8,911 nucleotides of DNA, taken from assembly GCA_046757205.1 (NCBI GenBank), contig JBHHXR010000142.1, positions 1 through 8,911 of the forward strand. The letters run 5' to 3'. The notes below the pieces were generated by a model that made no database searches, had not been told where the DNA came from, and was given only the letters and a program-made list of their open reading frames with translations. The position numbers and the translations under genes were made by a program. The stretch is from JBHHXR01 sp046757205 (GTDB lineage Bacteria; Pseudomonadota; Alphaproteobacteria; Rhodobacterales; Rhodobacteraceae). How positions within the stretch are numbered: the first letter of the stretch is position 1; every line of letters starts with the position of its first letter. This document shows positions 1-6,363 of this stretch, in pieces.

Positions 1-47
1 GACCGATCTTTGATTCCCTGTCCTTGAGGCAGTTATGGAGGTCACAG

Positions 48-150
48 ATGGGCAATCCGCACCCGCTTGCGTTGCGCGAACGGGTCGTTGCGTTCGTCGA
101 GGAAGGGAACACGCATCGCTCTTGCGGCGAAAAGCGGTTGTATCTCGTTC
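48..150 (+). pseudogene. IS630-type transposase, N-terminal remnant
   Basis: A GGAGG at 37-41 sits six bases before an ATG at 48. The first 24 residues (MGNPHPLALRERVVAFVEEG, then NTHR) match the usual opening of IS630-family transposases, which begins a helix-turn-helix DNA-binding domain. After the Thr-His-Arg the frame no longer looks like the family. The frame starting at 124 reads AAKSGCISF, which resembles the expected continuation (AAKRFxVSxxFV), so a small insertion around 119-123 probably shifted the frame. Recognisable similarity ends near 150, and a stop closes the original frame at 215. A full IS630 transposase is about 300-350 residues, so the catalytic DDE domain is entirely missing. 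The call rests on remembered family sequence, not an alignment. Confidence 0.5.
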
Positions 151-175
151 CTGCAGCGACCCCGGATATACCGGG

Positions 176-249
176 TGTCGCACCTGGTTTGAGAATTCAG
201 CGGCGTCGCGCCTGAAATGTGAATCCAGCGGCGTTCCACGTGGGGAACG
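176..249. repeat. Repeated motifs resembling an insertion-sequence end
   Basis: A 14-base motif, GAATTCAGCGGCGT at 193-206, recurs with one mismatch at 221-234 (GAATCCAGCGGCGT), 28 bases apart. Multiple short direct repeats near a terminus that begins with TG are typical of IS21-family ends, and a TG lies at 176. A perfect 5-base inverted repeat (CCCGG / CCGGG, 161-175) directly abuts that TG. A second inverted repeat (CGTTCC 232-237 / GGAACG 244-249) follows. No transposase of this type is present in the window, so this would be a solo end or remnant. The repeats are seen directly; the IS21 assignment is inference. Confidence 0.3.
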
Positions 250-277
250 TCGAGTGAATTGAAACGGGAGAACGGAC

Positions 278-1519
278 GTGGGATGGCGTCGAGCGATTAT
301 TTCGGTTTTCCTGGTTTTCGCCTTTGCGCCCCAAGCGACGGCCCAGACCCTGCAGCCAGGGCCATGTTCTGCAACTTCGCTCAAGAGAAACCTAAGATTG
401 CCCATACCGCTGTTCAGCAAGCGAAGCGCCTGGAACCAGCGTGCCGATGCCGCCGCTGTGCTGCCGGAGAGCCGTATTCAAATGCAAGCCCTTCATCGCG
501 CAATGCGCGCCATTCTGGGCGATTGGAGCGGCATGACCCTCAATATTGATGACTACGCCATACCCATCTTTTGCACCGACAGCAGGAAACGGGCGCGCGT
601 CGTTCTTTGCGATTACGAGGGTCAAGAGACCTGGTACAATGAGAAATGGACGGGCACCGCCGCCGCCGGACTCGGAGAGACGCTGGATGTTCCGCAGCCG
701 TTGGGTCGAGTACGACCCGCCGGTCCGACCGGCACGGAATCCGATGGCCATTTGGTACTTTATGATCCCGGCACCCGGGTCTCCTACGAATTCTGGCAGG
801 CGACGACCAGGCGCGGTGGACGTTGCAGAAGTGCGGGCGGGGGATATTCCGGGCAAAGGATATCGGAAGCTGGCGCGGTCGATTTCTTTGACGTAACCGG
901 TTCTGGAACGAACGCCCCTCTGCCGCTCTCCAGCGCACGCGCAACAGGTGTTTCGCTGTTGGCGGGTTTGCTTTTACCGGAGGACGTCGCCACCGGTGAA
1001 ATCCGCCATGCGCTGGCGGTCGCCATACCCAAACCGCGCAATACCGCCCCTGATCCGGAAGAGCCGCGGCGGCGCGATATCATTTACCCGGCGGCATGGC
1101 CGGAGACCGACTCTTACAGCACAAATCCCCGCGCTTTGGCTCCCGGCCAGCGAATTCGGCTTTCCGCGACACTTCGTGATGATGAGGGCGAGATTATCGA
1201 TGAAACCAGGCTGGCGCCAATTACGCGCATTTTCCTGCGGGCGCTGCGTCGCTATGGCGCGTACGTAGTGGATCATGCAGACGGGTTTGTCTTCTACGCC
1301 GAGGATATCCAAACCGGTTCACTGCCGGTGAGCAAGGCCGAAGTCAGGCGGCTGATCGGGGCAACGGCGCAAACGAATTCAGGGGCGAGCAAGGATAATT
1401 GGGCGCAAGTCGTCCGGGTGCTGGCCAGCGAACTCGACGCCATCCCGGTTACAATCGGCGAGGCTTCCATGACGTGGTCCAATTTCGTCGTCGTCGAACC
1501 GGCCGAACGAAGGCCGTGA
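278..1519 (+). CDS. Exported protein of unknown function
   Basis: The 413-residue product begins at a GTG preceded by GGGAG (266-270) seven bases upstream; no better start lies before it. Residues 1-22 form a clear Sec signal peptide: a WRR basic start, a hydrophobic core to about residue 17, and an ATA-Q cleavage site after residue 22. The mature protein is therefore periplasmic or secreted. It has no membrane segment and no lipobox. Four cysteines remain (30, 99, 111, 183), so disulfides are possible. Distinctive stretches include GHLVLYDPGTRVSYEFWQA (157-175), SSARATGVSLLAGLLLPED (218-236), HALAVAIP (244-251) and YGAYVVDHADGFVFYAED (326-343). I recall similar SARATG, LLAGL and YGAYVVD strings in uncharacterised secreted bacterial proteins but cannot name a family or activity. 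The density of aromatic and Gly/Asp-rich strands suggests a beta-rich fold, possibly acting on or binding carbohydrate; this is speculation. It stands alone between mobile-element debris and a convergent gene. Confidence 0.8.
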   Translation: MGWRRAIISVFLVFAFAPQATAQTLQPGPCSATSLKRNLRLPIPLFSKRSAWNQRADAAAVLPESRIQMQALHRAMRAILGDWSGMTLNIDDYAIPIFCTDSRKRARVVLCDYEGQETWYNEKWTGTAAAGLGETLDVPQPLGRVRPAGPTGTESDGHLVLYDPGTRVSYEFWQATTRRGGRCRSAGGGYSGQRISEAGAVDFFDVTGSGTNAPLPLSSARATGVSLLAGLLLPEDVATGEIRHALAVAIPKPRNTAPDPEEPRRRDIIYPAAWPETDSYSTNPRALAPGQRIRLSATLRDDEGEIIDETRLAPITRIFLRALRRYGAYVVDHADGFVFYAEDIQTGSLPVSKAEVRRLIGATAQTNSGASKDNWAQVVRVLASELDAIPVTIGEASMTWSNFVVVEPAERRP

Positions 1520-1533
1520 GTTGCATACCGAAC

Positions 1534-1553
1534 CGCCCCGAAGGCAAGGGGCG
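1534..1553. terminator. Weak hairpin between convergent genes
   Basis: CGCCCC (1534-1539) pairs with GGGGCG (1548-1553) across an 8-base loop, 15 bases after the stop of the exported-protein gene and 50 bases beyond the stop of the minus-strand gene facing it. The position suits a bidirectional terminator. There is no T run on either side, so it would be a poor intrinsic terminator on its own. Confidence 0.3.
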
Positions 1554-1602
1554 CCCGGTCCCTGACGATGATGCAGAATGCCTCGGTTTCGCCTACTCCG
1601 TC

Positions 1603-3261
1603 TCACCGCCCCATATGGCGACGCCGCGCGATGCGGTCCGCCAGCGTCAGCCAGCGGCGCGCCGGCTCGCCTTGGGCGCCCCGGGCGATGGCGCGGGTCT
1701 CGTCCAGCATGGCGTCCAGCCTTTCCACCGGCAGCGCGCGGTTGTCGTCGAGTTCCGTGGCCAGCGCCACAAAGCGGGCGGCGCCCTCCTCGCCTCCCAG
1801 CATCGGGGCGACATCGTCGCGGATGAAATCCTCCCAGGTAAGACCCGGTTCGTAGGAAAACCGGGCGAAGGCGCGGTAGCTGATCTCGACGGTGGCGAGA
1901 TAGGGCGAGGGTTCGCCCCACACCGTCAGCCCCTGCATGCCGACCTCGTGCGCCTTGGCCGCCATGTCGGCGAAGGCGCGGGCGTTCAGCGCGTAGCGCT
2001 CGGTGCGCTCGTCGCCGTTCCACTGGCAGGCGAACTGGCAGCGCAGGACGTTGGGCCGGGTCGGCAGGGCGGCGACGTAGTCGCGCGTCAGTTCCCTTTC
2101 GATCCGGTTCCAGTAGCTGCGGTTGGCGGTGTGCTGATAGATGCCGCCGCGCGGCAGTTTGCGGGTGGCCGCATGCGCCTCGCGGTCGAGCAGGTTGTCC
2201 CACTGCAACTCGCTGTAGAGCCACAGGTTGTCGCGTTTTGCGTTGGCTGCGTCAAAGAGGCGGGGGAAGTTGTCGGCCATGTCGGCATGCGACCAGGATT
2301 CCGCCGTTGTGCCCGCACGCCGCGCCGCCGCCTCGCGGTCCGCCCGGCGCTTCTGGCACCGCTCGCAGCCGCAGACACCGTAATCGCCGCTTTCGATGTT
2401 GATGCCGCCGATGGCGAAGGTTTCCGCCAGCCACGACACCGCCTCGGTCATCCAGTCCATGGTCTCCGGCGCGCTCGGGCAGGCCGAGACGGTGTAGTCG
2501 GAGCGCGGGAAATTCAGCGGGAAGTCGAGATCCTCGAGCTGGAAGCCGACGCCTTTTTCCATCGACGCGGCGAATTGCGGGTTGGCGCGCAGCCAGGTGG
2601 CGAGGTTGTACTCGTGCTCGCCCTCCCAGTAGACGCCGCCATAGGCGCCGATGGCGATGCCGGGCAGGATGCGGACGCCGCGCTCGCCCGCGTAGCGGCA
2701 CAACTCCTGCGCCGCTTTGATGCCGCCGTGGCTGTCGCGCAGGAAACCGTAGATCACCACGGCCGCGATACGGTTGCGGCTGCAATAATCCACCACCCGG
2801 CGGTAGTCGGCGAGAAAGCCCGAGGGCGGCTTGCCGTAGGGGTTGAAGACGCCGATTTCCTGGTGCCCGATCTGCGACAATTCCCAGTTGGTCGAATGGT
2901 CCCAGGTCCAGAAGGTGCGGTAGGCGAGGCCGGGGGTGCCGGTTACCGGCGCGTCGCCGAAAACGACCGTATCGCCGTCGGCCCGCGCGATCAGTTCCTC
3001 CACGCCGTAGATAACGCCGGAAAACGGGCCGCCCGCGATGTCGATGACCGGCGCGCCGCCAGCGGTACGGCCGGCGATCGAGAAGGCGCCCTCGGCGAGG
3101 CCGGGGTCTTCGCCCAGCGTCAGGAGCGGCACGCCGTCGGCGGAGCCCGGGCGCCATTCGGCCGCCGGGAAGCTTTCCGCAAGGCGTCTGAGGGCGTGGG
3201 GGAAGCGTTCGCCGCCGCTGACGGCGACCGGTCCGCGCATTGGAAATCCGGTTTGTCCCAT
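1603..3261 (-). CDS. TIM-barrel glycoside-hydrolase-like protein with CxCxxC motif
   Basis: The product is 552 residues from an ATG at 3261 with a strong ribosome binding site. The frame stays open for 68 more codons upstream, but those would run into the start of the divergent VOC gene. Residues 77-90 (GGPFSGVIYGVEEL) match the end of the alpha/beta N-terminal domain seen in GH20 hexosaminidases and GH67 alpha-glucuronidases. The following TYPE-like part (RTFWTWDHS, 115-123; about 105-480 overall) reads as a TIM barrel. INIESGDYG followed by Cys297, Cys299 and Cys302 gives a CxCxxC cluster of the kind found in DUF4838-like hydrolases, and it may bind zinc or stabilise a loop. Glu290 and Glu449 (in VWGEPSP) are plausible acid/base residues, by position only. 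No signal peptide is visible, so it appears cytoplasmic, which would fit action on imported oligosaccharides or glycosides. The substrate is unknown. There is no sugar transporter beside it in this window. Confidence 0.7.
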   Translation of the reverse strand: MGQTGFPMRGPVAVSGGERFPHALRRLAESFPAAEWRPGSADGVPLLTLGEDPGLAEGAFSIAGRTAGGAPVIDIAGGPFSGVIYGVEELIARADGDTVVFGDAPVTGTPGLAYRTFWTWDHSTNWELSQIGHQEIGVFNPYGKPPSGFLADYRRVVDYCSRNRIAAVVIYGFLRDSHGGIKAAQELCRYAGERGVRILPGIAIGAYGGVYWEGEHEYNLATWLRANPQFAASMEKGVGFQLEDLDFPLNFPRSDYTVSACPSAPETMDWMTEAVSWLAETFAIGGINIESGDYGVCGCERCQKRRADREAAARRAGTTAESWSHADMADNFPRLFDAANAKRDNLWLYSELQWDNLLDREAHAATRKLPRGGIYQHTANRSYWNRIERELTRDYVAALPTRPNVLRCQFACQWNGDERTERYALNARAFADMAAKAHEVGMQGLTVWGEPSPYLATVEISYRAFARFSYEPGLTWEDFIRDDVAPMLGGEEGAARFVALATELDDNRALPVERLDAMLDETRAIARGAQGEPARRWLTLADRIARRRHMGR

Positions 3262-3266
3262 ACTCC

Positions 3267-3272
3267 CCTCCC
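3267..3272 (-). promoter_or_regulatory. Ribosome binding site fixing the start of the hydrolase-like gene
   Basis: Read on the minus strand, GGGAGG lies five bases before the ATG at 3261, inside the purine run GGGAGGGGAG. This favours the 552-residue start over the 68-residue longer in-frame alternative. Confidence 0.75.
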
Positions 3273-3375
3273 TTGGCTGCGGTCGCGCCGCGCATGTTTC
3301 GGGAACCGCCGAACGTCGACGCGCCGCAACGAGAGCATGACTCGCGGCAGGGCGGGCTTCAAGTGGCTGCGCGGG

Positions 3376-3404
3376 CTGTCCTGTCGCTGTGTATTCGCTA
3401 TAGT
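3376..3404 (+). promoter_or_regulatory. Possible promoter of the VOC gene
   Basis: TATAGT at 3399-3404 is a good -10 match. The hexamer 17 bases before it (CTGTCC, 3376-3381) is a poor -35. The site lies about 30 bases before the VOC start, in the 172-base region (3262-3433) that must also drive the minus-strand hydrolase-like gene. On the minus strand only a weak candidate is visible: TTGAAG (3357-3362), then CATGCT (3334-3339) after 17 bases. I see no operator palindrome in this region. Confidence 0.35.
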
Positions 3405-3433
3405 GCCCCGACGCGGTGAACGGGAGGCAGGCG

Positions 3434-3856
3434 ATGGTGGCGAGACTGGAACACGCGAACATCACGGTGCCGGATATCGACGCGGCGATCGCCTTTCTGA
3501 TGGCGCTGGAGCCGGCGTTCCGGGTGCGCCATGACAGCGGTTCGCAAGGCGATTACCGCTGGGTGCATGTCGGAACCGACGACAGCTACGTGGCGCTGGA
3601 AGAGCCGCACGAGCCGACGCCGGACGCCTCCATGGCGCGACGCTACACCGATTTCGGGATCAACCACACGGGCTGGGTGGTGGATGACATCGAGGCCGCC
3701 TGCGCCCGGCTCGACGCCGCCGGCTACACCCAAGGCTACCAGTCCGAGGCGCACCGGTTCCGCATCCGCAAGTATTACCTGGATGCCGCCGGTTTCGAGT
3801 GGGAGCTGGTGCAGTATCTGAGCGACCGGCCGCAGGAACGGGCGAGCTACGATTAG
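3434..3856 (+). CDS. VOC superfamily (glyoxalase/bleomycin-resistance fold) protein
   Basis: The 140-residue product is one VOC unit made of two beta-alpha-beta-beta-beta modules: residues 4-60 (LEHANITVPDIDAAIAFL opening) and 75-130 (INHTGWVVDDIEAACARL opening). The usual metal-site positions appear filled by His7, Glu56 or Glu57, His78 and Glu124 (in FEWELVQ), so a divalent-metal enzyme is plausible: a lyase, isomerase, epimerase or dioxygenase. The fold is too widely used to name a substrate. I chose the ATG at 3434 because GGGAGG (3422-3427) lies six bases before it; a GTG at 3416 would include that site inside the gene. It has no signal peptide and is therefore cytoplasmic. It is divergent from the hydrolase-like gene and may share its regulation, though nothing proves a link. 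Confidence 0.85.
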   Translation: MVARLEHANITVPDIDAAIAFLMALEPAFRVRHDSGSQGDYRWVHVGTDDSYVALEEPHEPTPDASMARRYTDFGINHTGWVVDDIEAACARLDAAGYTQGYQSEAHRFRIRKYYLDAAGFEWELVQYLSDRPQERASYD

Positions 3857-3882
3857 ACCGCCGCGCCCGAGGCGGTTCGGGC
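3857..3882. terminator. Two overlapping hairpins between convergent genes
   Basis: Directly after the VOC stop, ACCGCC (3857-3862) can pair with GGCGGT (3871-3876). The loop and following bases form a competing stem, GCCCGA (3865-3870) with TCGGGC (3877-3882). The two are mutually exclusive. The place, in a 36-base gap between convergent stops, suggests a shared terminator, but no T run follows on either strand. Confidence 0.4.
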
Positions 3883-3892
3883 AGCGTCCGGG

Positions 3893-5389
3893 TCAGCGCG
3901 TGACATAGACGAGCACGTTTCCGTCGCCCAGGGTTCCCGGAAACTCTTTGGCCAGTCGGAATTGGCGTTCGATAAACGGCAATTCGCGGGCGTACTGGCG
4001 GAAGGTCCTGCCGGGAAATCCCATGACGATCCAGGTCCGGCCCGTCGCGCTCATTTGCCGCGCCAGATCGGCGCCTTCGGGAACCGGCGTCCAGTCGGCG
4101 CCGAAATAGGACCGGTAGTCAACGTCCACGACGCCCAGGATCAGCACCTTGTCGTCAGGCCGCCGCTGCGCTTCGACGAGAGCCCAGGCGCCGGCGAGGT
4201 TCTGCTTCGGCGCCCGGTAGTTCCGAGCCGCAAGAGCGGCGGAGATTGCCAGCATGGCCAGCGCCGCCACGGCGAACAGGCGGCCCGCGGTCCACCATCC
4301 GCCAAGAACGCGCCGCGCCAGTGCGGCGAGCGGAACGCAGCAGACATGCACGCCCTGAACGATCAGCAGCATCAGCAAGCCGATATCGACGAAGAAGAAG
4401 CGCGGCCAGATGCGCATGCCGAGCGCCGAAAGCAATGCCATGGTCAGAACGATGTGCGTAAACGCGACAGGCGCCAGAAGCGGCACGCGCGACGCCAGAC
4501 CGGCACTGCCGACCACCAGCAGCGCCGCCACGAGCGCGCCGACAAGGAGCGCCAGCCCACCGGTGTCGCCGATCAGCGTCCGCACCGCCTCGACCACGGT
4601 CCAGAGCGGGTTTTGGTATTCCTTCATCGGGTCGACCGCCGACGTCTGGGACACCGTCATGGCGTTTTCGATGACGCCGGGCAGAACCGGGGCGTAAAAG
4701 ACCAGCGAAAGCACACCGCCGATCAGGAAACCCGCCAGCGGCATCAGCAGATCGGCGCGCAGCGCCCGGCCCTGCGAAGCCAGCACCGCCAGCCGGATCA
4801 GCCCGACTATTGCCAGCGCCAGAAAGAAAAAGGCGCCGGTCAGGTGCGTGAAGACCGCCAGTGCCAGGGTGACGCCGAATGCGGCCCAGATACGAAAACC
4901 AGGCCGCTCCAGCCCGGCCAGGAACAGGATGGTTCCCAGCGTGCTCCAGAACATCAGTTCGGTATAGCCACGGGCGTTCTGCGAAAACCAGATGTGGTGA
5001 AAGGAGAGCGCAAGCAGCAGTGCCGCCGCGTGCGCCTGCGCGGTTCCGACGTGAATGCGCGCAAGCACCCACACCGCCGCGATCCCGGCCACGCCGAAGA
5101 CGACGGCCGGCAGCCGCAACGCCCAGGGCGTTTCTCCGAAGGCGCTGACCGCGGCCTTCGCCTGCATGCTGAACAGATAGTGGAAATTCATCGAATAGGT
5201 CGACAGCATGTCCGACCAGGGCAACCTCACATGCCGGGTGAGCGTCAGGATTTCATCGTGCCACAGCGGAGCGTCGAGGCCGACTACGCGCAGGATCGCG
5301 GCGGCGACGAGAATCGCCAGCAGAACGAGGAAATCCCGCCGCGGAATCTGCCTGAGCGATATTGTTCCGCTACCGGGGGCTGTGGCCAT
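3893..5389 (-). CDS. GT39-type (ArnT/PMT-like) integral membrane glycosyltransferase
   Basis: The product has 498 residues and about eleven hydrophobic helices (roughly 20-37, 92-110, 118-133, 148-160, 163-182, 185-203, 214-232, 277-297, 304-324, 330-350 and 370-388). A soluble tail of about 110 residues follows. After the first helix comes PLWHDEILTL, where Asp45-Glu46 match the catalytic acidic pair of the first periplasmic loop in GT39/GT-C transferases. WFSQNARGYTELMF (134-147) matches the family's SQxARxY region. Such enzymes move a sugar from a polyprenyl-phosphate donor to an acceptor (lipid A, protein or another lipid) on the outer face of the inner membrane; the sugar and acceptor cannot be told here. 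The ATG at 5389 has only a weak AAGG upstream. The gene is not co-transcribed with a visible polyprenyl-phosphate sugar synthase, so it looks like a stand-alone unit. Confidence 0.85.
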   Translation of the reverse strand: MATAPGSGTISLRQIPRRDFLVLLAILVAAAILRVVGLDAPLWHDEILTLTRHVRLPWSDMLSTYSMNFHYLFSMQAKAAVSAFGETPWALRLPAVVFGVAGIAAVWVLARIHVGTAQAHAAALLLALSFHHIWFSQNARGYTELMFWSTLGTILFLAGLERPGFRIWAAFGVTLALAVFTHLTGAFFFLALAIVGLIRLAVLASQGRALRADLLMPLAGFLIGGVLSLVFYAPVLPGVIENAMTVSQTSAVDPMKEYQNPLWTVVEAVRTLIGDTGGLALLVGALVAALLVVGSAGLASRVPLLAPVAFTHIVLTMALLSALGMRIWPRFFFVDIGLLMLLIVQGVHVCCVPLAALARRVLGGWWTAGRLFAVAALAMLAISAALAARNYRAPKQNLAGAWALVEAQRRPDDKVLILGVVDVDYRSYFGADWTPVPEGADLARQMSATGRTWIVMGFPGRTFRQYARELPFIERQFRLAKEFPGTLGDGNVLVYVTR

Positions 5390-5417
5390 TTTCTGCCTTA
5401 CGCATGATCGCGGAAAG

Positions 5418-5448
5418 ATTCTTCGTTCATCACCGGTCAGGCTGTCAA
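5418..5448 (-). promoter_or_regulatory. Candidate promoter of the glycosyltransferase gene
   Basis: On the minus strand a perfect TTGACA (5443-5448) is followed 19 bases later by AAGAAT (5418-5423), a four-of-six match to the -10. The spacer is longer than ideal. The -10 ends 28 bases before the glycosyltransferase ATG, a suitable distance. It supports separate transcription from the upstream molybdenum-hydroxylase operon. Confidence 0.45.
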
Positions 5449-5456
5449 TTCATACC

Positions 5457-5483
5457 GTGGCCGCACGCCGGTTGGCCGGCCAC
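5457..5483. repeat. Nested inverted repeat upstream of the glycosyltransferase promoter
   Basis: GTGGCCG (5457-5463) pairs perfectly with CGGCCAC (5477-5483). Within the loop GCC (5467-5469) can pair with GGC (5474-5476). It lies just upstream of the candidate -35 and between two minus-strand genes, so it may be an operator-like palindrome or a second RNA hairpin. No function is shown. Confidence 0.35.
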
Positions 5484-5515
5484 AGGCGCACTGCGGCAAC
5501 ACCGGCCCGCGCGAA

Positions 5516-5545
5516 GGAAAATCCCGCCACCGGGACGGGATTTCC
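5516..5545 (-). terminator. Intrinsic terminator of the molybdenum-hydroxylase operon
   Basis: Read on the minus strand, AAATCCCG pairs perfectly with CGGGATTT over eight base pairs, with two further G-C pairs past a one-base bulge and a 9-base loop. The 3' arm ends in a short T run (ATTTTCC). It begins 20 bases after the medium-subunit stop. Stem, T run and position fit a rho-independent terminator, though the T run is short and partly inside the stem. Confidence 0.6.
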
Positions 5546-5565
5546 ATGTTGTCGATCCGCAGCCC

Positions 5566-6351
5566 TCAGGCAGCCGAGACCGCCCTCGCGGTCAGGACGC
5601 CGACCAGATGCGCGCGATACGCAGGCGAACCGTGCAGATCGCCGATCATGCCGTCCGCCGCTACCGACAGGCCGCTGATGGCGTCGGCGCTGAAATTCGA
5701 CGTCAGCGCCGCCTCGGCCTCCGACCAACGGAACACCCCGTCTTCCGAAGCGCCGGTGACCGCGACCCGCACACCCGACGCGGATTTCGCGACGAACACC
5801 CCGACCAGCGCGAAGCGCGAGGCCGGTTGCTCGAACTTCTGGTAGCTGGCGGCCTGCGGGATCGGGAAATCAACCGAGGTGATGATCTCGCCGTCTTCCA
5901 GCGCCGTGGTGAACATGCCCTGGAAGAAATCGTCGGCCGCGATGGCGCGCGTGTTGGTATTGACCGTGGCGCCGGTCGCCAGCAGCGCCGCCGGGTAATC
6001 GGCCGACGGGTCGTTGTTGGCGACACTGCCACCGATGGTGCCGCGGTTGCGCACCGCGGGGTCGCCGATCCGGCCGGCCATGGCGGCAAGCGCCGGGAAG
6101 GCGCCCGCCGCTTCGGCGGCGACCGTGGCATGCGTCGTCGCGCCGCCGACCGAGAGCGTATCGCCGGACGCGGTGACGCCCTGCATTTCGGCGATGCCGC
6201 CGAGCGACACCAGTTTCGAAGGCGACGCCAGCCGCTGCCTGAGCGCCGGGATCAGGGTCTGCCCGCCGCCAAGCGCCTGGGCGTCCTCGGCGGCCAGTGC
6301 GGCGACCGCATCGGCTACCGTCGATGGTTTCACGAACTCGAAGTCATACAT
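5566..6351 (-). CDS. coxM: Molybdenum hydroxylase FAD-binding medium subunit (CoxM-like)
   Basis: The 261-residue product is a normal-length medium subunit of the xanthine dehydrogenase/CO dehydrogenase family. It carries FAD and passes electrons from the 2Fe-2S subunit to the final acceptor. LGGGQTLIPALRQRL (27-41) matches the AGGxSLxP FAD pyrophosphate loop, and TIGGSVANNDPSADYP (105-120) matches the second FAD motif (TIGG). The C-terminal HGSPAYRAHLVGVL (240-253) is the typical end of the CO-dehydrogenase-type FAD subunit. The gene starts 12 bases after the large-subunit stop, with GGAG eight bases before its ATG and almost touching that stop, so translational coupling is likely. It is the last gene before the hairpin terminator. 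The coxM symbol marks the family; it does not imply CO oxidation. Confidence 0.92.
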   Translation of the reverse strand: MYDFEFVKPSTVADAVAALAAEDAQALGGGQTLIPALRQRLASPSKLVSLGGIAEMQGVTASGDTLSVGGATTHATVAAEAAGAFPALAAMAGRIGDPAVRNRGTIGGSVANNDPSADYPAALLATGATVNTNTRAIAADDFFQGMFTTALEDGEIITSVDFPIPQAASYQKFEQPASRFALVGVFVAKSASGVRVAVTGASEDGVFRWSEAEAALTSNFSADAISGLSVAADGMIGDLHGSPAYRAHLVGVLTARAVSAA

Positions 6352-6363
6352 CTTCCGGTCTCC

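Noticed and set aside
3262..3465. A 68-residue N-terminal extension of the hydrolase-like protein.
   Set aside because: It would overlap the start of the divergent VOC gene, while a strong ribosome binding site sits just before the ATG at 3261.
1399..3534. A 711-codon plus-strand open frame across the hydrolase-like gene.
   Set aside because: It overlaps three better-supported genes, has low-complexity Ala/Arg/Gly-rich content and has no ribosome binding site in a sensible place.
3962..5407. A 481-codon plus-strand open frame opposite the glycosyltransferase.
   Set aside because: Its Arg/Gln/His-rich product has no recognisable domain, while the minus strand encodes a coherent membrane enzyme.
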